Shown: positions 32,361-42,406, counted from the stretch's first letter. The stretch is DNA of 43,607 nucleotides from Saprospiraceae bacterium (GCA_016715105.1 JADKBO010000062.1:1-43607); one strand, 5' to 3'. A program made the numbers and translations. The notes: a model not told the origin generated them from the letters alone.

Positions 32361-33088
32361 GATTTTATATTTAGGGGTCCGAACAATGCTGGCAAGGTAA
32401 TTTTTCCTTCGTAAATGGCCTTACCTACAACTACTCCATACATGCCCATGTCCACGACTTCTTCAACATCAGAAAGTTGAGCAACACCACCACTTGCGAT
32501 GAGGCCAATTCCTGTGTGTTTTTCCATCAGCCTCTGATATAAATCTGTGGAAAGGCCCTGTAACATGCCATCTTTGGCGATGTCCGTGCATAAAAATAAG
32601 GTAGCGCCCTCTTGCATATAGGCAGATATAAAATCATCAATGTGTTGATCAGAGGTATGATACCATCCTTCTGTTGCAATATATTCGTTATGAACATCGG
32701 TACCAATGACTATCCTTTCCGTACCATAATCCTGCACCCATTTAAAAACTTCTTCTGGGTTTTTTACGGCCAAACTTCCGATGATTGCTCTTGACACACC
32801 ATTCTCAAAAACCTGCTCAAGTGTGGCTCTATTTCTGATGCCTCCTCCCATTTCAATAACCAAAGAAGTCTGATGTGCAATGTCATAAATGGACTGCAAA
32901 TTATTGCCTTGCCCTTTTGCAGCATCCAAATCTACCAAGTGTATGTATTTTGCTCCAGCATCCTCAAAAGCTTTAGCCATTTCCACTGGACTGCTGTGGT
33001 ACACTTTTTCAGTATCATAATCGCCCTTGGTCAACCGCACACAACGGCCTCCGATCATGTCTATTGCTGGAAGTATTTGTGTCATCAT
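32354..33088 (-). CDS. hisA: Phosphoribosylformimino-5-aminoimidazole carboxamide ribotide isomerase
   Basis: HisA, the TIM-barrel isomerase acting before HisF. It starts MTQILPAIDMIGGRCVRLTKGDYD, with the catalytic Asp of PAIDMIGG. It continues with MGGGIRNRATLEQVFENGVSRAIIGSLAV and the second half CTDIAKDGMLQGLSTDLYQRL (second Asp), then GLIASGGVAQLSDVEEV. Length 244. It shares its start position with the hisH stop. The product feeds the HisH-HisF complex. Confidence 0.97.
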   Translation of the reverse strand: MMTQILPAIDMIGGRCVRLTKGDYDTEKVYHSSPVEMAKAFEDAGAKYIHLVDLDAAKGQGNNLQSIYDIAHQTSLVIEMGGGIRNRATLEQVFENGVSRAIIGSLAVKNPEEVFKWVQDYGTERIVIGTDVHNEYIATEGWYHTSDQHIDDFISAYMQEGATLFLCTDIAKDGMLQGLSTDLYQRLMEKHTGIGLIASGGVAQLSDVEEVVDMGMYGVVVGKAIYEGKITLPALFGPLNIKSC

Positions 33089-33669
33089 TAGATATTCAAA
33101 AAGTTTTGTAAAAGTTTTTCGCCCACACTGGCACTCTTCTCAGGGTGAAATTGTACACCCCAATAATGGTCTTTGCGCATTGCAGCACAAAATGGCAAAA
33201 TGTAGGAAGTTTCAGCAATGGTATATTGATCTTTTGGCACATAATAACTATGCACAAAATAGAAATAAGCATGATCATCAATGCCTTTCATCAATGCATC
33301 ATCCGTTGGAATTACGGTATTCCAGCCCATGTGTGGTATCTTTTCTGTTTCACTTTTGAATTTTGTAACCGTTCCCGTAACCAAACCCAAACAGGCAACA
33401 TCTCCTTCTTCAGAAAACTCCAGCATGATTTGCATACCCAGACAAACGCCTAGAAAAGGAACTTTCACCGCTTTAATGGTATCTACCAAATTGCGTTCAT
33501 GTAAAGCTTCCATAGCAGTGGCCGCATGTCCTACGCCTGGCAAAATTACCTTATCAGCACTGAGAATGACCGCTGGATCTGCAGTTAATACTGGATTTGC
33601 TCCCAAGCGCTGTAAGGCGTTGATCACAGATCTGGTATTGCCAGCATTGTAGTCAATGATTGCGATCAT
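33088..33669 (-). CDS. hisH: Imidazole glycerol phosphate synthase glutaminase subunit HisH
   Basis: The class-I glutamine amidotransferase that supplies ammonia to HisF. It begins MIAIIDYNAGNTRSVINALQRLG. The nucleophile Cys is in GVCLGMQIMLEFSEEG (about residue 77) and the His-x-Glu pair is in GVQFHPEKSASVGEKLLQNF, completing the triad. Length 193 is slightly short but complete. Its ATG overlaps the hisB stop. Confidence 0.96.
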   Translation of the reverse strand: MIAIIDYNAGNTRSVINALQRLGANPVLTADPAVILSADKVILPGVGHAATAMEALHERNLVDTIKAVKVPFLGVCLGMQIMLEFSEEGDVACLGLVTGTVTKFKSETEKIPHMGWNTVIPTDDALMKGIDDHAYFYFVHSYYVPKDQYTIAETSYILPFCAAMRKDHYWGVQFHPEKSASVGEKLLQNFLNI

Positions 33670-34771
33670 AATACCCCTTTTGTACTTGGTATTTCCATAT
33701 TCGCATCGCGACTTTTAGCAGCTTTGATGGCTTTGGCAAATGCCTTAAATATGGACTCAATGATGTGGTGTTCGTTGTCTCCTTGAGCGCTTATACTCAG
33801 GTTACACTTGGCATGATCTGAGAATGATTTGAAAAAGTGGTAAAACATCTCTGTAGGTACATCACCGATTTTTTCTCTTTTAAACTCTACATTCCATTGT
33901 ATCCACGGCCTTCCTCCAAAGTCTATCAATACTTCCGCTTTTGCTTCATCCATTGGCAAAGCAAATCCATATCTCTGGATGCCTGCCTTTTACCCAATGC
34001 TTCGTCAAATAACATTCCCAAAACGATGGCTGTATCTTCGACAGTGTGGTGTTCATCGATGTGTAAATCTCCTTTGGCTTGGAGGAATAAATCAACCTGA
34101 GCGTGTTTGGCTATTTGTTCCAACATGTGGTCAAAAAAGCCCAATCCTGTATGAATTTCACAGCTACCAATACCGTCGAGATTGATTGCTCCCGATATTT
34201 TGGTTTCGGAGGTATTTCGGATACATTTTGCCTTCCGGTCGAGTGTAAATAAATACTTTTTTATTTCTGACCAAGATTTTGCATCCAGAGCAATTACTTC
34301 TTTTAAATTTTCAGGAATATCTCCTTTACCATCAATGCGTATGCCTTTACACCCCAGATTTTGCGCAAGCATCATGTCTGTAAGTCGATCTCCCACTACG
34401 ATGGAATTTTCCAGATCAAAACTGCCATTCATGTATTTGGTCAACATACCCGTGCGCGGTTTGCGATGAGGTGATTGCTCGTGTTCAAAACTGCGGTCGA
34501 TGTGAATGGCTTCAAATTCGATGCCTTCTCCTTGGAGGCTATTGATGAGCAATTGGTGTGCCGGCCAAAAGGTGGCTTCTGGAAATGAACTGGTTCCCAA
34601 GCCGTCCTGATTGGTCACCATTACCAATAAATAATCGAGCTTGGTAGCAATGTCATGTAGATTGGTAAAAAGGCCTGGCAAAAAGGATAACTTTTCCAGC
34701 GAATCTATCTGTTCGTCAGCAGGTTCGTGGATGAGCACACCATCTCTATCCAAAAACAAAATCTTTTTCAT
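33666..34771 (-). pseudogene. hisB: Bifunctional histidinol-phosphatase / imidazoleglycerol-phosphate dehydratase, one frameshift
   Basis: HisB catalyses steps 6 (dehydratase) and 8 (phosphatase). The N-terminal HAD phosphatase domain shows FLDRDGVLIHEP (DxD), MVTNQDGLG and VGDRLTDMMLAQNLGCKGIRID. The dehydratase domain begins RNTSETKISGAINLDGIGS and has the metal-binding GLGFFDHMLEQIAKH and EHHTVEDTAI. The frame is lost in LGKRQ near 33982: one missing G (CAGGC for CAGGGC) separates it from GIQRYGFALPMDEAKAEVLID in the second frame (33666-33959), which ends with NEHHIIESIFKAFAKAI. Restoring that base gives a full-length protein. An indel in the sequence is more likely than true loss inside an intact operon. 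Confidence 0.88.
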
Positions 34772-35801
34772 GGTAATATTCGTTTAGTTTGATAAAGAGT
34801 ATGTCATTTTCTGTTGGCGTTCCAACGGTGATTCTCAAGCAATTATCACAATGTAACTGGCCATGTCTATTTCGCACAATGATGCCTTGACTGGTCAGAA
34901 AATGATATAACTTATTTGCATCGTCTACTTTGACCAACAAAAAGTTTGCTTCAGAAGGGTAAATTTCCAAAACGCCCTTAAATCTGGTGAGTTCCAAAGC
35001 CATTCGTTTTCTTTCACTGATGATTTGTTGTGTTTGTTTTTGTACAGCCTCCATTTGGTCAAGCATTTTCATGGCTTGTTCCTGGGCTGGATTGCTGATG
35101 TTGTAGGGTGCTTTTATTTTGTTGAATATGCCGATGATTTCTGTATTGACAAAGGCCATACCCATTCTGATAGAAGCACTTCCCCATGCTTTAGAAAAAG
35201 TCTGCATGACTATCAAATTGTTATAATCATTTATAAACGATTTCATTGATTCTTGCTGAAAATCAATATAAGCTTCATCAATGACCACAAGGCCCTGGAA
35301 TGAAGCAATAAAATTTTTCATTTCTGAAAGTGGCAGCACATTACCAGACGGATTATTGGGTGAGCATAAAAATGCCACTTTTGTTTGAGGCCCAGCCGTT
35401 GAAAGCATCAAGTCAAAGTCCATGGTAAAGTCAGTACGCAAAGGAACTTGAATCAACTTTACATCATTGATGTCGGCAGAAACCTGGTACATGCCATAAC
35501 TTGGATTGGGTGCGATGATGTCGTCCACACCCGGATTGCAAAATGCCCGAATGACAAGATCTATGGGTTCATCAGAGCCATTTCCCAAAAAAATATTTTG
35601 AGGATCTACCTTTTTAAATTGGGCAATTTTCTCCTTCAATTTCCATTGTAAAGGATCCGGATATCTGCTGTAGGGATGGTCAAATGGGTTTTCATTCGCA
35701 TCAATAAAGATTTCTGCCGCCCCTTTAAATTCATCTCTGGCAGAACTATAAGGCTTAAGGTTTTTGATATTTGTTCGAAGTAAAGATTGTATATCTACCA
35801 T
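34746..35801 (-). CDS. hisC: Histidinol-phosphate aminotransferase
   Basis: A class-I PLP aminotransferase converting imidazole acetol phosphate to histidinol phosphate. Motifs: FIDANENPFDHPYSRYPDP, FLGNGSDEPIDLVIRAF, FLCSPNNPSGNVLPL, VVIDEAYIDFQ (PLP-binding Asp) and the Schiff-base lysine in MQTFSKAWGSASIRMGMAF (about residue 205). The C-terminal EANFLLVKVDDANKLYHFL and CLRITVGTPTEND are typical. 351 residues. It overlaps the start of hisB by 26 bp. Confidence 0.97.
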   Translation of the reverse strand: MVDIQSLLRTNIKNLKPYSSARDEFKGAAEIFIDANENPFDHPYSRYPDPLQWKLKEKIAQFKKVDPQNIFLGNGSDEPIDLVIRAFCNPGVDDIIAPNPSYGMYQVSADINDVKLIQVPLRTDFTMDFDLMLSTAGPQTKVAFLCSPNNPSGNVLPLSEMKNFIASFQGLVVIDEAYIDFQQESMKSFINDYNNLIVMQTFSKAWGSASIRMGMAFVNTEIIGIFNKIKAPYNISNPAQEQAMKMLDQMEAVQKQTQQIISERKRMALELTRFKGVLEIYPSEANFLLVKVDDANKLYHFLTSQGIIVRNRHGQLHCDNCLRITVGTPTENDILFIKLNEYYHEKDFVFG

Positions 35802-35803
35802 GC

Positions 35804-37109
35804 TTAAATTTTTTGCTTTGATAGATAATCTAACCTGATTTTTACAGCATTGGCATGTGCTTGCAAATGTTCGGCTTCGGCCATTGGTATGACCAATTTA
35901 CCCAAACTTACCAAACCTTCTGGAGTGGCTGACTGAAACGTAATCTTACGAGTAAAGGAATCGACATTTACGCCACTGTAAGATTTTGCCCAGCCATAAG
36001 TTGGCAATGTGTGATTGGTTCCTGAGGCATAATCTCCAACGGATTCAGGGCAAAAATTCCCCAAAAATACCGAACCGGCATTGACTATTTTGGAAGCAAG
36101 ATCTGAAGCACTTTCAGAAGCAATGATCAAATGTTCGGGTGCATAGTCATTGATAAACTTGAATGCTTTGTCCACTTCAGACTCGATGATGATGCAGCTA
36201 TTTTTGAGCGCTTGTACAATGATATCTTTTCTGGGTAAATCAGCCACCAACTCCTCGATTTCATTGGCAATCTGATCAGCTAAAACATCACTGGTTGTCA
36301 CACATACTACTTGACTATCAATGCCATGTTCTGCTTGTGACAATAAATCTATGGCAACGAAACTTGGATTACACGTCTCATCTGCATAAACTAAAACTTC
36401 TGAAGGACCCGCCGGCATGTCAATCGCCACACCATAAGAGATCGCTTTTTCTTTCGCTGCGGTAACGTATTGATTGCCTGGACCAAATATTTTGGCCACT
36501 TTTTTGATGCTTGCGGTGCCAATGGCCATGGCTGCAATGGCTTGAGAACCACCCACTTGCATGATTTCAGTGATGCCACAAATATATGCGGTCGCCAATA
36601 TCACAGGGTGGATTTTGCCTTCGTGAGTTGGTGGACTACAGAGTACAACCTCCTTACAACCAGCGATCTGAGCAGGTAAAGCCAACATCAAAATGGTAGA
36701 AAAAAGTGGTGCCGTGCCGCCCGGTATATAAATGCCTACGCGCTCAATGGCTACCGATTTTTGGATGCATTTCACCTGGCATCGTTTCTATTTCCACGCC
36801 TTTGGATATTTGTGCTTCGTGGAATTTGGTGATGTTGGCCTTTGCACCTTCAATCGCAATTTTCAGGTCAGCATCCAAGACTTTATAAGCAGCTAAAACT
36901 TCAGCATCAGAAACTTTGATGTTTGGAATGTCAACACCGTCAAACTTTTTAGTGAGTGCTTTCAACTCATAATCCCCACCCTCGGCAATGCCGTCATATA
37001 CTTTTTGAATGACAATTTCCATGTCGCTCCTCTCCAGTTGTGGCCGTTGTTTGAGTTTTTTGTATTGGTCCTGACTAGGTTGATATATTATCTCAATCAT
37101 TTTTTCCAA
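35804..37109 (-). pseudogene. hisD: Histidinol dehydrogenase, one frameshift
   Basis: HisD oxidises histidinol to histidine using NAD twice, with one zinc. Two frames are present. The first, 36744-37109, begins MIEIIYQPSQDQYKKLKQRP and ends in ISKGVEIETMPGE. The second, 35804-36775, begins KCIQKSVAIERVGIYIPGGTAPLFST and includes GPGNQYVTAAK, PAGPSEVLVYADE, LLSQAEHGIDSQVV (zinc-binding Q and H), and GNFCPESVGDYASGTNHTLPTYG. The break falls at about 36773-36777, where CCAGGTGAAATGC should read PGVKC, so two bases seem to be missing (or one added). An intact second part makes an artefact plausible. It lies 2 bp upstream of hisC. Confidence 0.88.
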
Positions 37110-37123
37110 TTATGTGGTTGAAT

Positions 37124-37975
37124 CTATACGATCATTTTTTCAATCGGGATGACCAAAATACCCTGGGCTCCACATTTCTCCAATTTGTTGAGCACCGTCC
37201 AAAAATCTTCATCATTGATTACCGAATGCATGCTGCTCCAACCTTCTTCCAAAAGTGGTAAAACGGTAGGACTCTTGAGTACAGGCAAAATTTGACTGGC
37301 CTCAGCAACCTTATCATTTGGAATATTGAATAGGATATATTTGTTTTTCCTTGCCTTCAAAACCGATCGGATTCTGAAAGCCAACTCTTCAATCAGCACA
37401 GATTTTTCTGCGAGTGACTTTTTATTTGCTGCCAAAACTGCTTCTGATTTCAGCAAAATTTCTTTCTCCTCCAAACCATTTTTAAATAAGGTGTTTCCAC
37501 TACTCACCAAGTCACAAATAGCATCGGCAAGACCAATGTTTGGCGCAATTTCTACCGATCCAGAAATGAGGTGAATACTAGCTGTAACATTGTGTTTGTT
37601 TAAGTATTGTTGCAAGCTGTGCGGATAAGAAGTGGCTATTTTTTTACCATTCAAATCCTGGGGACCATTGAAAGGCACCCCTTTTGGAACTGCAACTGAG
37701 AGTCGGCATTTTGAAAATCCGAGTTTTTCTACCACGGCAATGTCCACATTTTTCTCAATGAGTACATTTTCTCCCAAAATGGCAATATCCGCTACGCCAT
37801 CCTCCAGGTATTTTGGAATGTCAGAATTCCTGAGGAACAAAACCTCCGCATCAAAATTTCTGACCTGTGCTTTGAGTGTATCGAGACCATCTTCGACTGA
37901 AAGTCCACAATCCTTAAGTAATTTGAGACTGTCTTCATACAATCTTCCCGATTTCTGCACCGCAATTTTTATCAT
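37124..37975 (-). CDS. hisG: ATP phosphoribosyltransferase, long form
   Basis: HisG joins ATP and PRPP in the first, feedback-controlled step of histidine synthesis. IKIAVQKSGRLYEDSLKLLKDCGL opens the catalytic domain. VLFLRNSDIPKYLEDGVADIAILGENVL, KIATSYPHSLQQYLNKH and the PRPP-binding stretch SGSVEIAPNIGLADAICDLVSSGNTL (about 150) follow. At 283 residues it is the long form with the C-terminal ACT-like regulatory domain (VLPLLEEGWSSMHSVINDEDFW, then CGAQGILVIPIEKMI), so it should not need HisZ. It is first in the operon after the attenuator. Confidence 0.97.
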   Translation of the reverse strand: MIKIAVQKSGRLYEDSLKLLKDCGLSVEDGLDTLKAQVRNFDAEVLFLRNSDIPKYLEDGVADIAILGENVLIEKNVDIAVVEKLGFSKCRLSVAVPKGVPFNGPQDLNGKKIATSYPHSLQQYLNKHNVTASIHLISGSVEIAPNIGLADAICDLVSSGNTLFKNGLEEKEILLKSEAVLAANKKSLAEKSVLIEELAFRIRSVLKARKNKYILFNIPNDKVAEASQILPVLKSPTVLPLLEEGWSSMHSVINDEDFWTVLNKLEKCGAQGILVIPIEKMIV

Positions 37976-38023
37976 TTCCTTTTCTTAGTTTTGAGCCCTC
38001 TTCGCACCGTAAACAGAGGTCAT

Positions 38024-38060
38024 AAAAAAACAACTGCCCACTCTTGCGAAGCGGGCAGTT
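38024..38060 (-). terminator. His-operon attenuator terminator
   Basis: On the minus strand the arms AACTGCCC and GGGCAGTT pair (8 bp, extendable) around a short loop, and GTTTTTTT follows. It lies between the leader peptide and hisG, the position of a transcription attenuator. The loop contains CTTCGC, and GCGAAGAGGGC occurs just downstream, which may help form the alternative antiterminator; that pairing is an inference. Confidence 0.85.
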
Positions 38061-38099
38061 TGATTAAATATTTATCTTTATTTGAAAAATATGATCATA

Positions 38100-38165
38100 C
38101 TAATACAACCCACCAATCGCTCTCGCGCTGTGATGATGGTGATGTGTATGATGAAGTGTATTCAA
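38100..38165 (-). CDS. Histidine operon leader peptide
   Basis: A short frame starting with TTG (38163-38165), or with another TTG 21 bp further upstream, encodes a leader ending in a TAG at 38100-38102. Its core is LHHTHHHHHS, seven histidines in eight codons. Codons alternate CAT and CAC, so it is not a simple repeat artefact. Ribosome stalling at the His codons when charged tRNA-His is scarce would prevent the terminator at 38024-38060 from forming. Typical attenuation layout for a his operon; the start codon is not certain. Confidence 0.85.
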   Translation of the reverse strand: MNTLHHTHHHHHSARAIGGLY

Positions 38166-38196
38166 AATTTTGTTTTTTAATTTCAATGTTGCGCCA

Positions 38197-38204
38197 CAAA
38201 AGTA
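38197..38204 (-). promoter_or_regulatory. Probable -7 promoter box of the his operon
   Basis: The minus-strand octamer TACTTTTG fits the Bacteroidota TAnnTTTG consensus and lies about 30 bp before the leader peptide. No good TTG is visible at the -33 position, so it is provisional. Confidence 0.4.
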
Positions 38205-38407
38205 GACAATCTGAAAGTAAAAGTAAAGCTGTTTCCAAAATTAATTGGAAAAACATGACAATTTCACATTTTCAGGCTTTGAGTTTGAATTTTATAAAAC
38301 ATCAAATGGCTTTTATAAAAATGGAATATCTAATTTTTATGCCAATAAAATAGAAGAATCAAAATTTGAAAACCGCTAATTTTGGTTTCTCTGTTAAAAG
38401 AAACTAC

Positions 38408-40007
38408 ATGAATTCAAAATCCAGAATCTATTTTATAAATGCCTTGCTGCTTTTGACTTGTTTTCAATTGAAAGCCCAAATCATCAGATCAAACTTGCCT
38501 TTGCTGTTGATCAATACCAATGGTTTGTCAATCCCTGATGAATACAAAATTACGGCAGAAATGAAAGTCGTAGATCTTGGTGCTGGCAAAGAAAATACTG
38601 ATACCAGCAACACATTTGCTTTTGATGGCACATTGGAATTGAGTTGAGAGGTTCTTCTTCTCAATCTTTCTAAAAAACCATATGGTATTGAGATAAGGAT
38701 GAACAAGGTGAAGATAAAAGACCAGTCTTTTTTGATTTGGCCCAAAGAATCTGATTATGTGCTTTTTGCATCTTATAATGAAGAAAAGTTTGATGCACAA
38801 TGTGCTCTATGAATTTGGCCAGAGAGTTGGGTATGTATGCTTCCAGAACCAGATATGTAGAAGTCATTTTAAATGGTAATTACCAAGGCGTTTATGTCTT
38901 CATGGAAAAGGTAAAAAGGGATAAAGGTAGGGTCGATATTGATAAGTTGGATGACGATGAAAATTCAGGAGACGATCTTACCGGTGGTTATATTTTGAAA
39001 ATTGACAAATTCACAGGATCTATTGGTGGTTCCTTTACATCAGATTTCAAGACACAATATGGCAAAGACATTCATTATCAATACGATACGCCAAAAGATC
39101 CCACTTCTCAGCAGGCAAATTATATTCAAAACTTTATCAGAACCTTTGAAAATACCGTCAACAATGCCAATTACAAAGATCCTGATGTAGGATATAGGAA
39201 ATATGCAGATGTAGAATCATTTGTGAAGTACTTTTTGATCAATGAATTTGCTAGAAACATGGATGGTTTTCGCATCAGTACTTTTATGCACAAGGACAAG
39301 GACAGTCGTGGTGGTAAACTTAAAATGGGCCCTGCATGGGATTTGACATTTGTTACGGCAATGCCAATTATTGCGAAGGAAATAGGTACGACTTATATGC
39401 GCATGGTTTCAATGCTGTTTGTTCCAATGATTTTTTTCAAGTTCCTTTTTGGTGGAATAAATTGCTTGCTGATCCCTATTTTCTTGACCTTACCAGGACC
39501 ATTTATACCAAAGAGCGTACAGAAGGTATTTTCAAAATGTCTCGAATCAATGCTTTGATAGACTCGTTAAAACTAGAGTTGGGCCAAGCCCAGGTAAGAA
39601 ATTATGAAAAGTGGCCGATCCTAGGCACATATGTCTGGCCACAACCCGATCCTATTCCTGCAAGTTGGGAAGGAGAAATCAATGAACTCACCAACTGGAT
39701 TCCCAAAAGGCTGGAGTTTCTGGATAAAATGTTTTTGATAAAAACCGACACAGAAGAGAGTACCTACAAAAAGGAAATCAGAGTTTATCCCAATCCTGTA
39801 GACGAGCAAAGCATAGCATATTTACCAGACGGATTTGATGAGGTCGTCAAAATCAAAATCTTCGATGCTTTGGGAAGAGTAGTAGCCCAAATAAATAGCT
39901 ACCATACTGGCTTTGGTTTATCTATTCCTCTCCAAGATTTATTTGATTTGCAAAGTTTGTCCAGAACTCGATGCAAACCAGATTATTCAATGAAATTCCT
40001 ACAGTGA
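38408..40007 (+). pseudogene. CotH-kinase-family protein with T9SS C-terminal domain, several frameshifts
   Basis: The first frame from 38408 has a signal peptide (MNSKSRIYFINALLLLTCFQLKAQ) and the typical SNLPLLLINTNGLSIPDEYKI and KVVDLGAGKENTDT. The middle is broken around 38640-38810. It then continues from about 38800 as NLARELGMYASRTRYVEVILNGNYQGVYVFMEKVKRDKGRVDIDKL and DLTGGYILKIDK. At 39342-39344 one T is missing (GPAWD, then FDICYGNANYCEGNRYDLYAHGFN in the next frame). Near 39780 the T9SS-type signature EIRVYPNPVDEQ and VKIKIFDALGRVVAQI appear. Such proteins are usually secreted and cell-surface. The last ~20 residues of the sorting domain are missing or shifted after about 39945. Confidence 0.8.
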
Positions 40008-40153
40008 TGTTGATATTGATTGTCTCATTGGCAGTGATGAAAAACATGACCAATCCCATGATCCTTATCGGGTCAATTTTGCTTATCATCGCTTTATTGA
40101 TTACTTTTACCAAGCTTTATAAATCAATCAGAGAAAAAAATTCTAATTCATAA
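39971..40153 (+). pseudogene. CopD/HemJ-like membrane protein, C-terminal fragment
   Basis: About 60 residues, RLFNEIPTVMLILIVSLAVMKNMTNPMILIGSILLIIALLITF plus a basic KLYKSIREKN tail. NEIPT followed by two hydrophobic helices resembles the end of CopD-like or HemJ-like proteins; the first 100 or so residues are absent. The upstream frame continues for a few codons (FAKFVQNSMQ) and then reaches the CotH-like tail. So an abrupt junction lies at about 39945-39970, by deletion or misassembly. Confidence 0.45.
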
Positions 40154-40163
40154 ATTCTTCGCA

Positions 40164-41169
40164 ATGACTGTTCTGAAAAAAATTGGTATCATTCTAGGCA
40201 TATTATTACTGTTATTCCTCATTCTGGGATTGGTCATGCCAAAAGACATCACGGTCAATTATACCAGATCTATTGATGTTCCTGCCAACTATCTATACAA
40301 CATGGCTCAAGATTTCAAGGCTGCAGCTGCCTGGAATCCATTCATAGCCGAAGACCCCACAATGGAAATCACTATAGAGTGAAAAAACTGCTGGTGAAGG
40401 GGGCCAGTTATGGTTGGAAAAATGAGGCCATGGGCAATGGTTCTGCTGTCTATACAAACTGATACCCAATCAAAGGATCGATGCAGATATGACCTTTGAA
40501 GGAATGGATAAGTCCAAATACTACTACGAATTCAAAGCAGATGGTAATAAAGCGACTGACATGAGCTGGACTATGGAAACGCACTTGGGATTCCTACAAT
40601 GTTTTCGCTCCTTTTTCAAAATAGCATTAAAAAAATTATAAAAAGGGCTAGCTACTCTTGAAGAATTGGCGGAAAAAAAGATGAAGACAACATCTACAAT
40701 GGTTACGAGGTAATGGACAAATCACAGCCAAAGAGACACTTTATCATGAGTAGGAATGTGGTTGCTTTTGACGACATGCAGAAGTTTTACGCAGAACTTT
40801 AGGTGCAATTTTCCAAAAGGTGCAAGTGAAGGCCTTACTATATGAAGGGAATGCCTTGTGTATTATTTTTAAATATGACCATACCAACAAAACACAGATA
40901 TGGCCGCAGCAATTCCGGTGAACGAAAAAAAACCATCAAAGACCTTACCTCTATAACCATTGAAGACAGACGGCTATTGTTGTGATTATTATGGGAAGTA
41001 TGAAGAAACCGGAAAAGCACACGACGCCATCGATGCTTATATGGCCGACCATGCATTATTGATGGATGCCCCGGCAATTGAAGAATATTTAACGGATCCC
41101 CTTAAGGAAAAAGATCCGGCAAAATGGTTGACTAAGGTGATTTATTATTATACCAAAGTCAATAGATAA
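40164..41169 (+). pseudogene. SRPBCC / GyrI-like-domain protein, many frameshifts
   Basis: The start 40164 reads MTVLKKIGIILGILLLLFLI, a membrane anchor, then PKDITVNYTRSIDVPANYLYNMAQDFKAAAAWNPF, the SRPBCC (polyketide-cyclase-like) pattern. Further pieces appear in other frames: ASYGWKNEAMGNGSA, FKADGNKATDMSWTMETHLG, YNGYEVMDKSQPKRHFIMSRNVVAFDDM. The end KTDGYCCDYYGKYEETGKAHDAIDAYM and LKEKDPAKWLTKVIYYY is a GyrI-like small-molecule-binding domain. At least six frame changes occur in about 1 kb. No function can be assigned beyond ligand binding. Confidence 0.65.
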
Positions 41170-41237
41170 GGTGCCTTATACTTTGCAGGAATATCAAACC
41201 GTTTAGTCAATGGGATTTGAAATGAAATCCCAGTGAG

Positions 41238-42406
41238 ATGAAGCAAGACATTTATCAACAACGCTCTTATTGGAAAGCAATTCTGGCCATTTTGGAGGAA
41301 TCATCCTCATCATTACGGTCTTATATTCCGATTATTTGGCAAAAAACCTCATCAATAATGAGCAGAAAAACCAAACTATATACGAGTGCATTGGAGTTTT
41401 CTCTCATGATAAAAACATGGACAATGATGTGTGCTTTGTCCATGAAATACCAGCGAATTTCCGCTGCCCTGCATCATAGAGTACACGAAGGAGGTCAGAG
41501 AGGCAAATTTTGATGACTCAGGTCAACCGATCACCATGAAATTTCATAAGGACAAAATTGCTGCCTTTTTTGAAACCGGGCAAACGAATATTTCAGGCGA
41601 ACTCACCAATCTCAAGGTTTATTACTTCAACTCAAAGTTACTGCAATACATCAAGTTTTATCCTTTGGTGCAAATTCTGCTCATAGGTTCCTACATGGGA
41701 CTGGGATATTTCCTATTCAACTCTTCCAGAAAAGCAGAGCAAAATGAGGTTTGGGAAGGCATGGCCAAAGAAACAGGTCACAATTGGGTGCGCCTGTTTC
41801 TGCCTATGGAGTATGGATCGATCGGCGGCAAAGATGACAAAACATGCCGTGATTGTGGTGAGGTGCTTTAGAGTTAGAAAAAAAAAAAAAAAAAAAAAAA
41901 AAAGGAGAGTGGACAGACTCAATTTGGTAGCAGATAGATTTTCTAAAATTGGCTCGAGTTCAGAACTCAAGAGTGTAGACCTCAACATGCAGTTGGAAGA
42001 TGTACTCAAATATATGGAGCGTAGAGCATCCAGAAAAGTCACGTTTGATCCTTTACAAACCACGGAAAAGACGCATTTTGCCATGATCAATGAACACCTT
42101 TTTCGGTGGGTGGTTGAAAATTTAATCGGAATGCTTTGGATGCGATGGATGGCAAGCATCTCAAAGTCGCCATTTACGATGCCGAAGGTTCGTAAGGTAT
42201 TGACGTTCCAGGACTCCGGAAAAGGCATTCCTCCTGAGAATTTTAAAACTGTATTCCAACCACTAAGGTTAAAGCACCAAACAACGTGGTGGGGATTGGG
42301 ATCGTCGCGGCCCAAGCGGATTGTTGAAAATTATCACAACGGAAAAATATTTTGTGAAGGCTTCAAACCAAGGGAGGAAGGAACAACTTTTACCATCAAG
42401 TTATAG
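41238..42406 (+). pseudogene. Membrane-bound sensor histidine kinase, many frameshifts
   Basis: The pieces are an N-terminal helix (GGIILIITVLYSDYLAKNLI), an extracytoplasmic part (PITMKFHKDKIAAFFETGQTNISGEL), a second membrane segment (YPLVQILLIGSYMGLGYFLF) and then SRKAEQNEVWEGMAKETGH. The H-box histidine is visible (ETGH, broken one base later; the restored reading is HQLGAPVSA). A 26-A run at 41878-41903 sits where the DHp domain should read ELEKDVDRLN. RVDRLNLVADRFSKIGSSSELKSVDLNMQLEDVLKYMERRASRKV follows, and then an ATPase domain with the N-box near 42115 and DSGKGIPPENFKTVF and GTTFTIKL. Related kinases lack an obvious partner gene. No response regulator is adjacent. Confidence 0.7.
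41878..41903 (+). repeat. 26-base A homopolymer inside the kinase gene
   Basis: An unbroken run of 26 A at a place where relatives would encode a normal EKDVDRLN segment. Nothing else in the window approaches this length. It may be a sequencing or assembly artefact. Confidence 0.95.
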
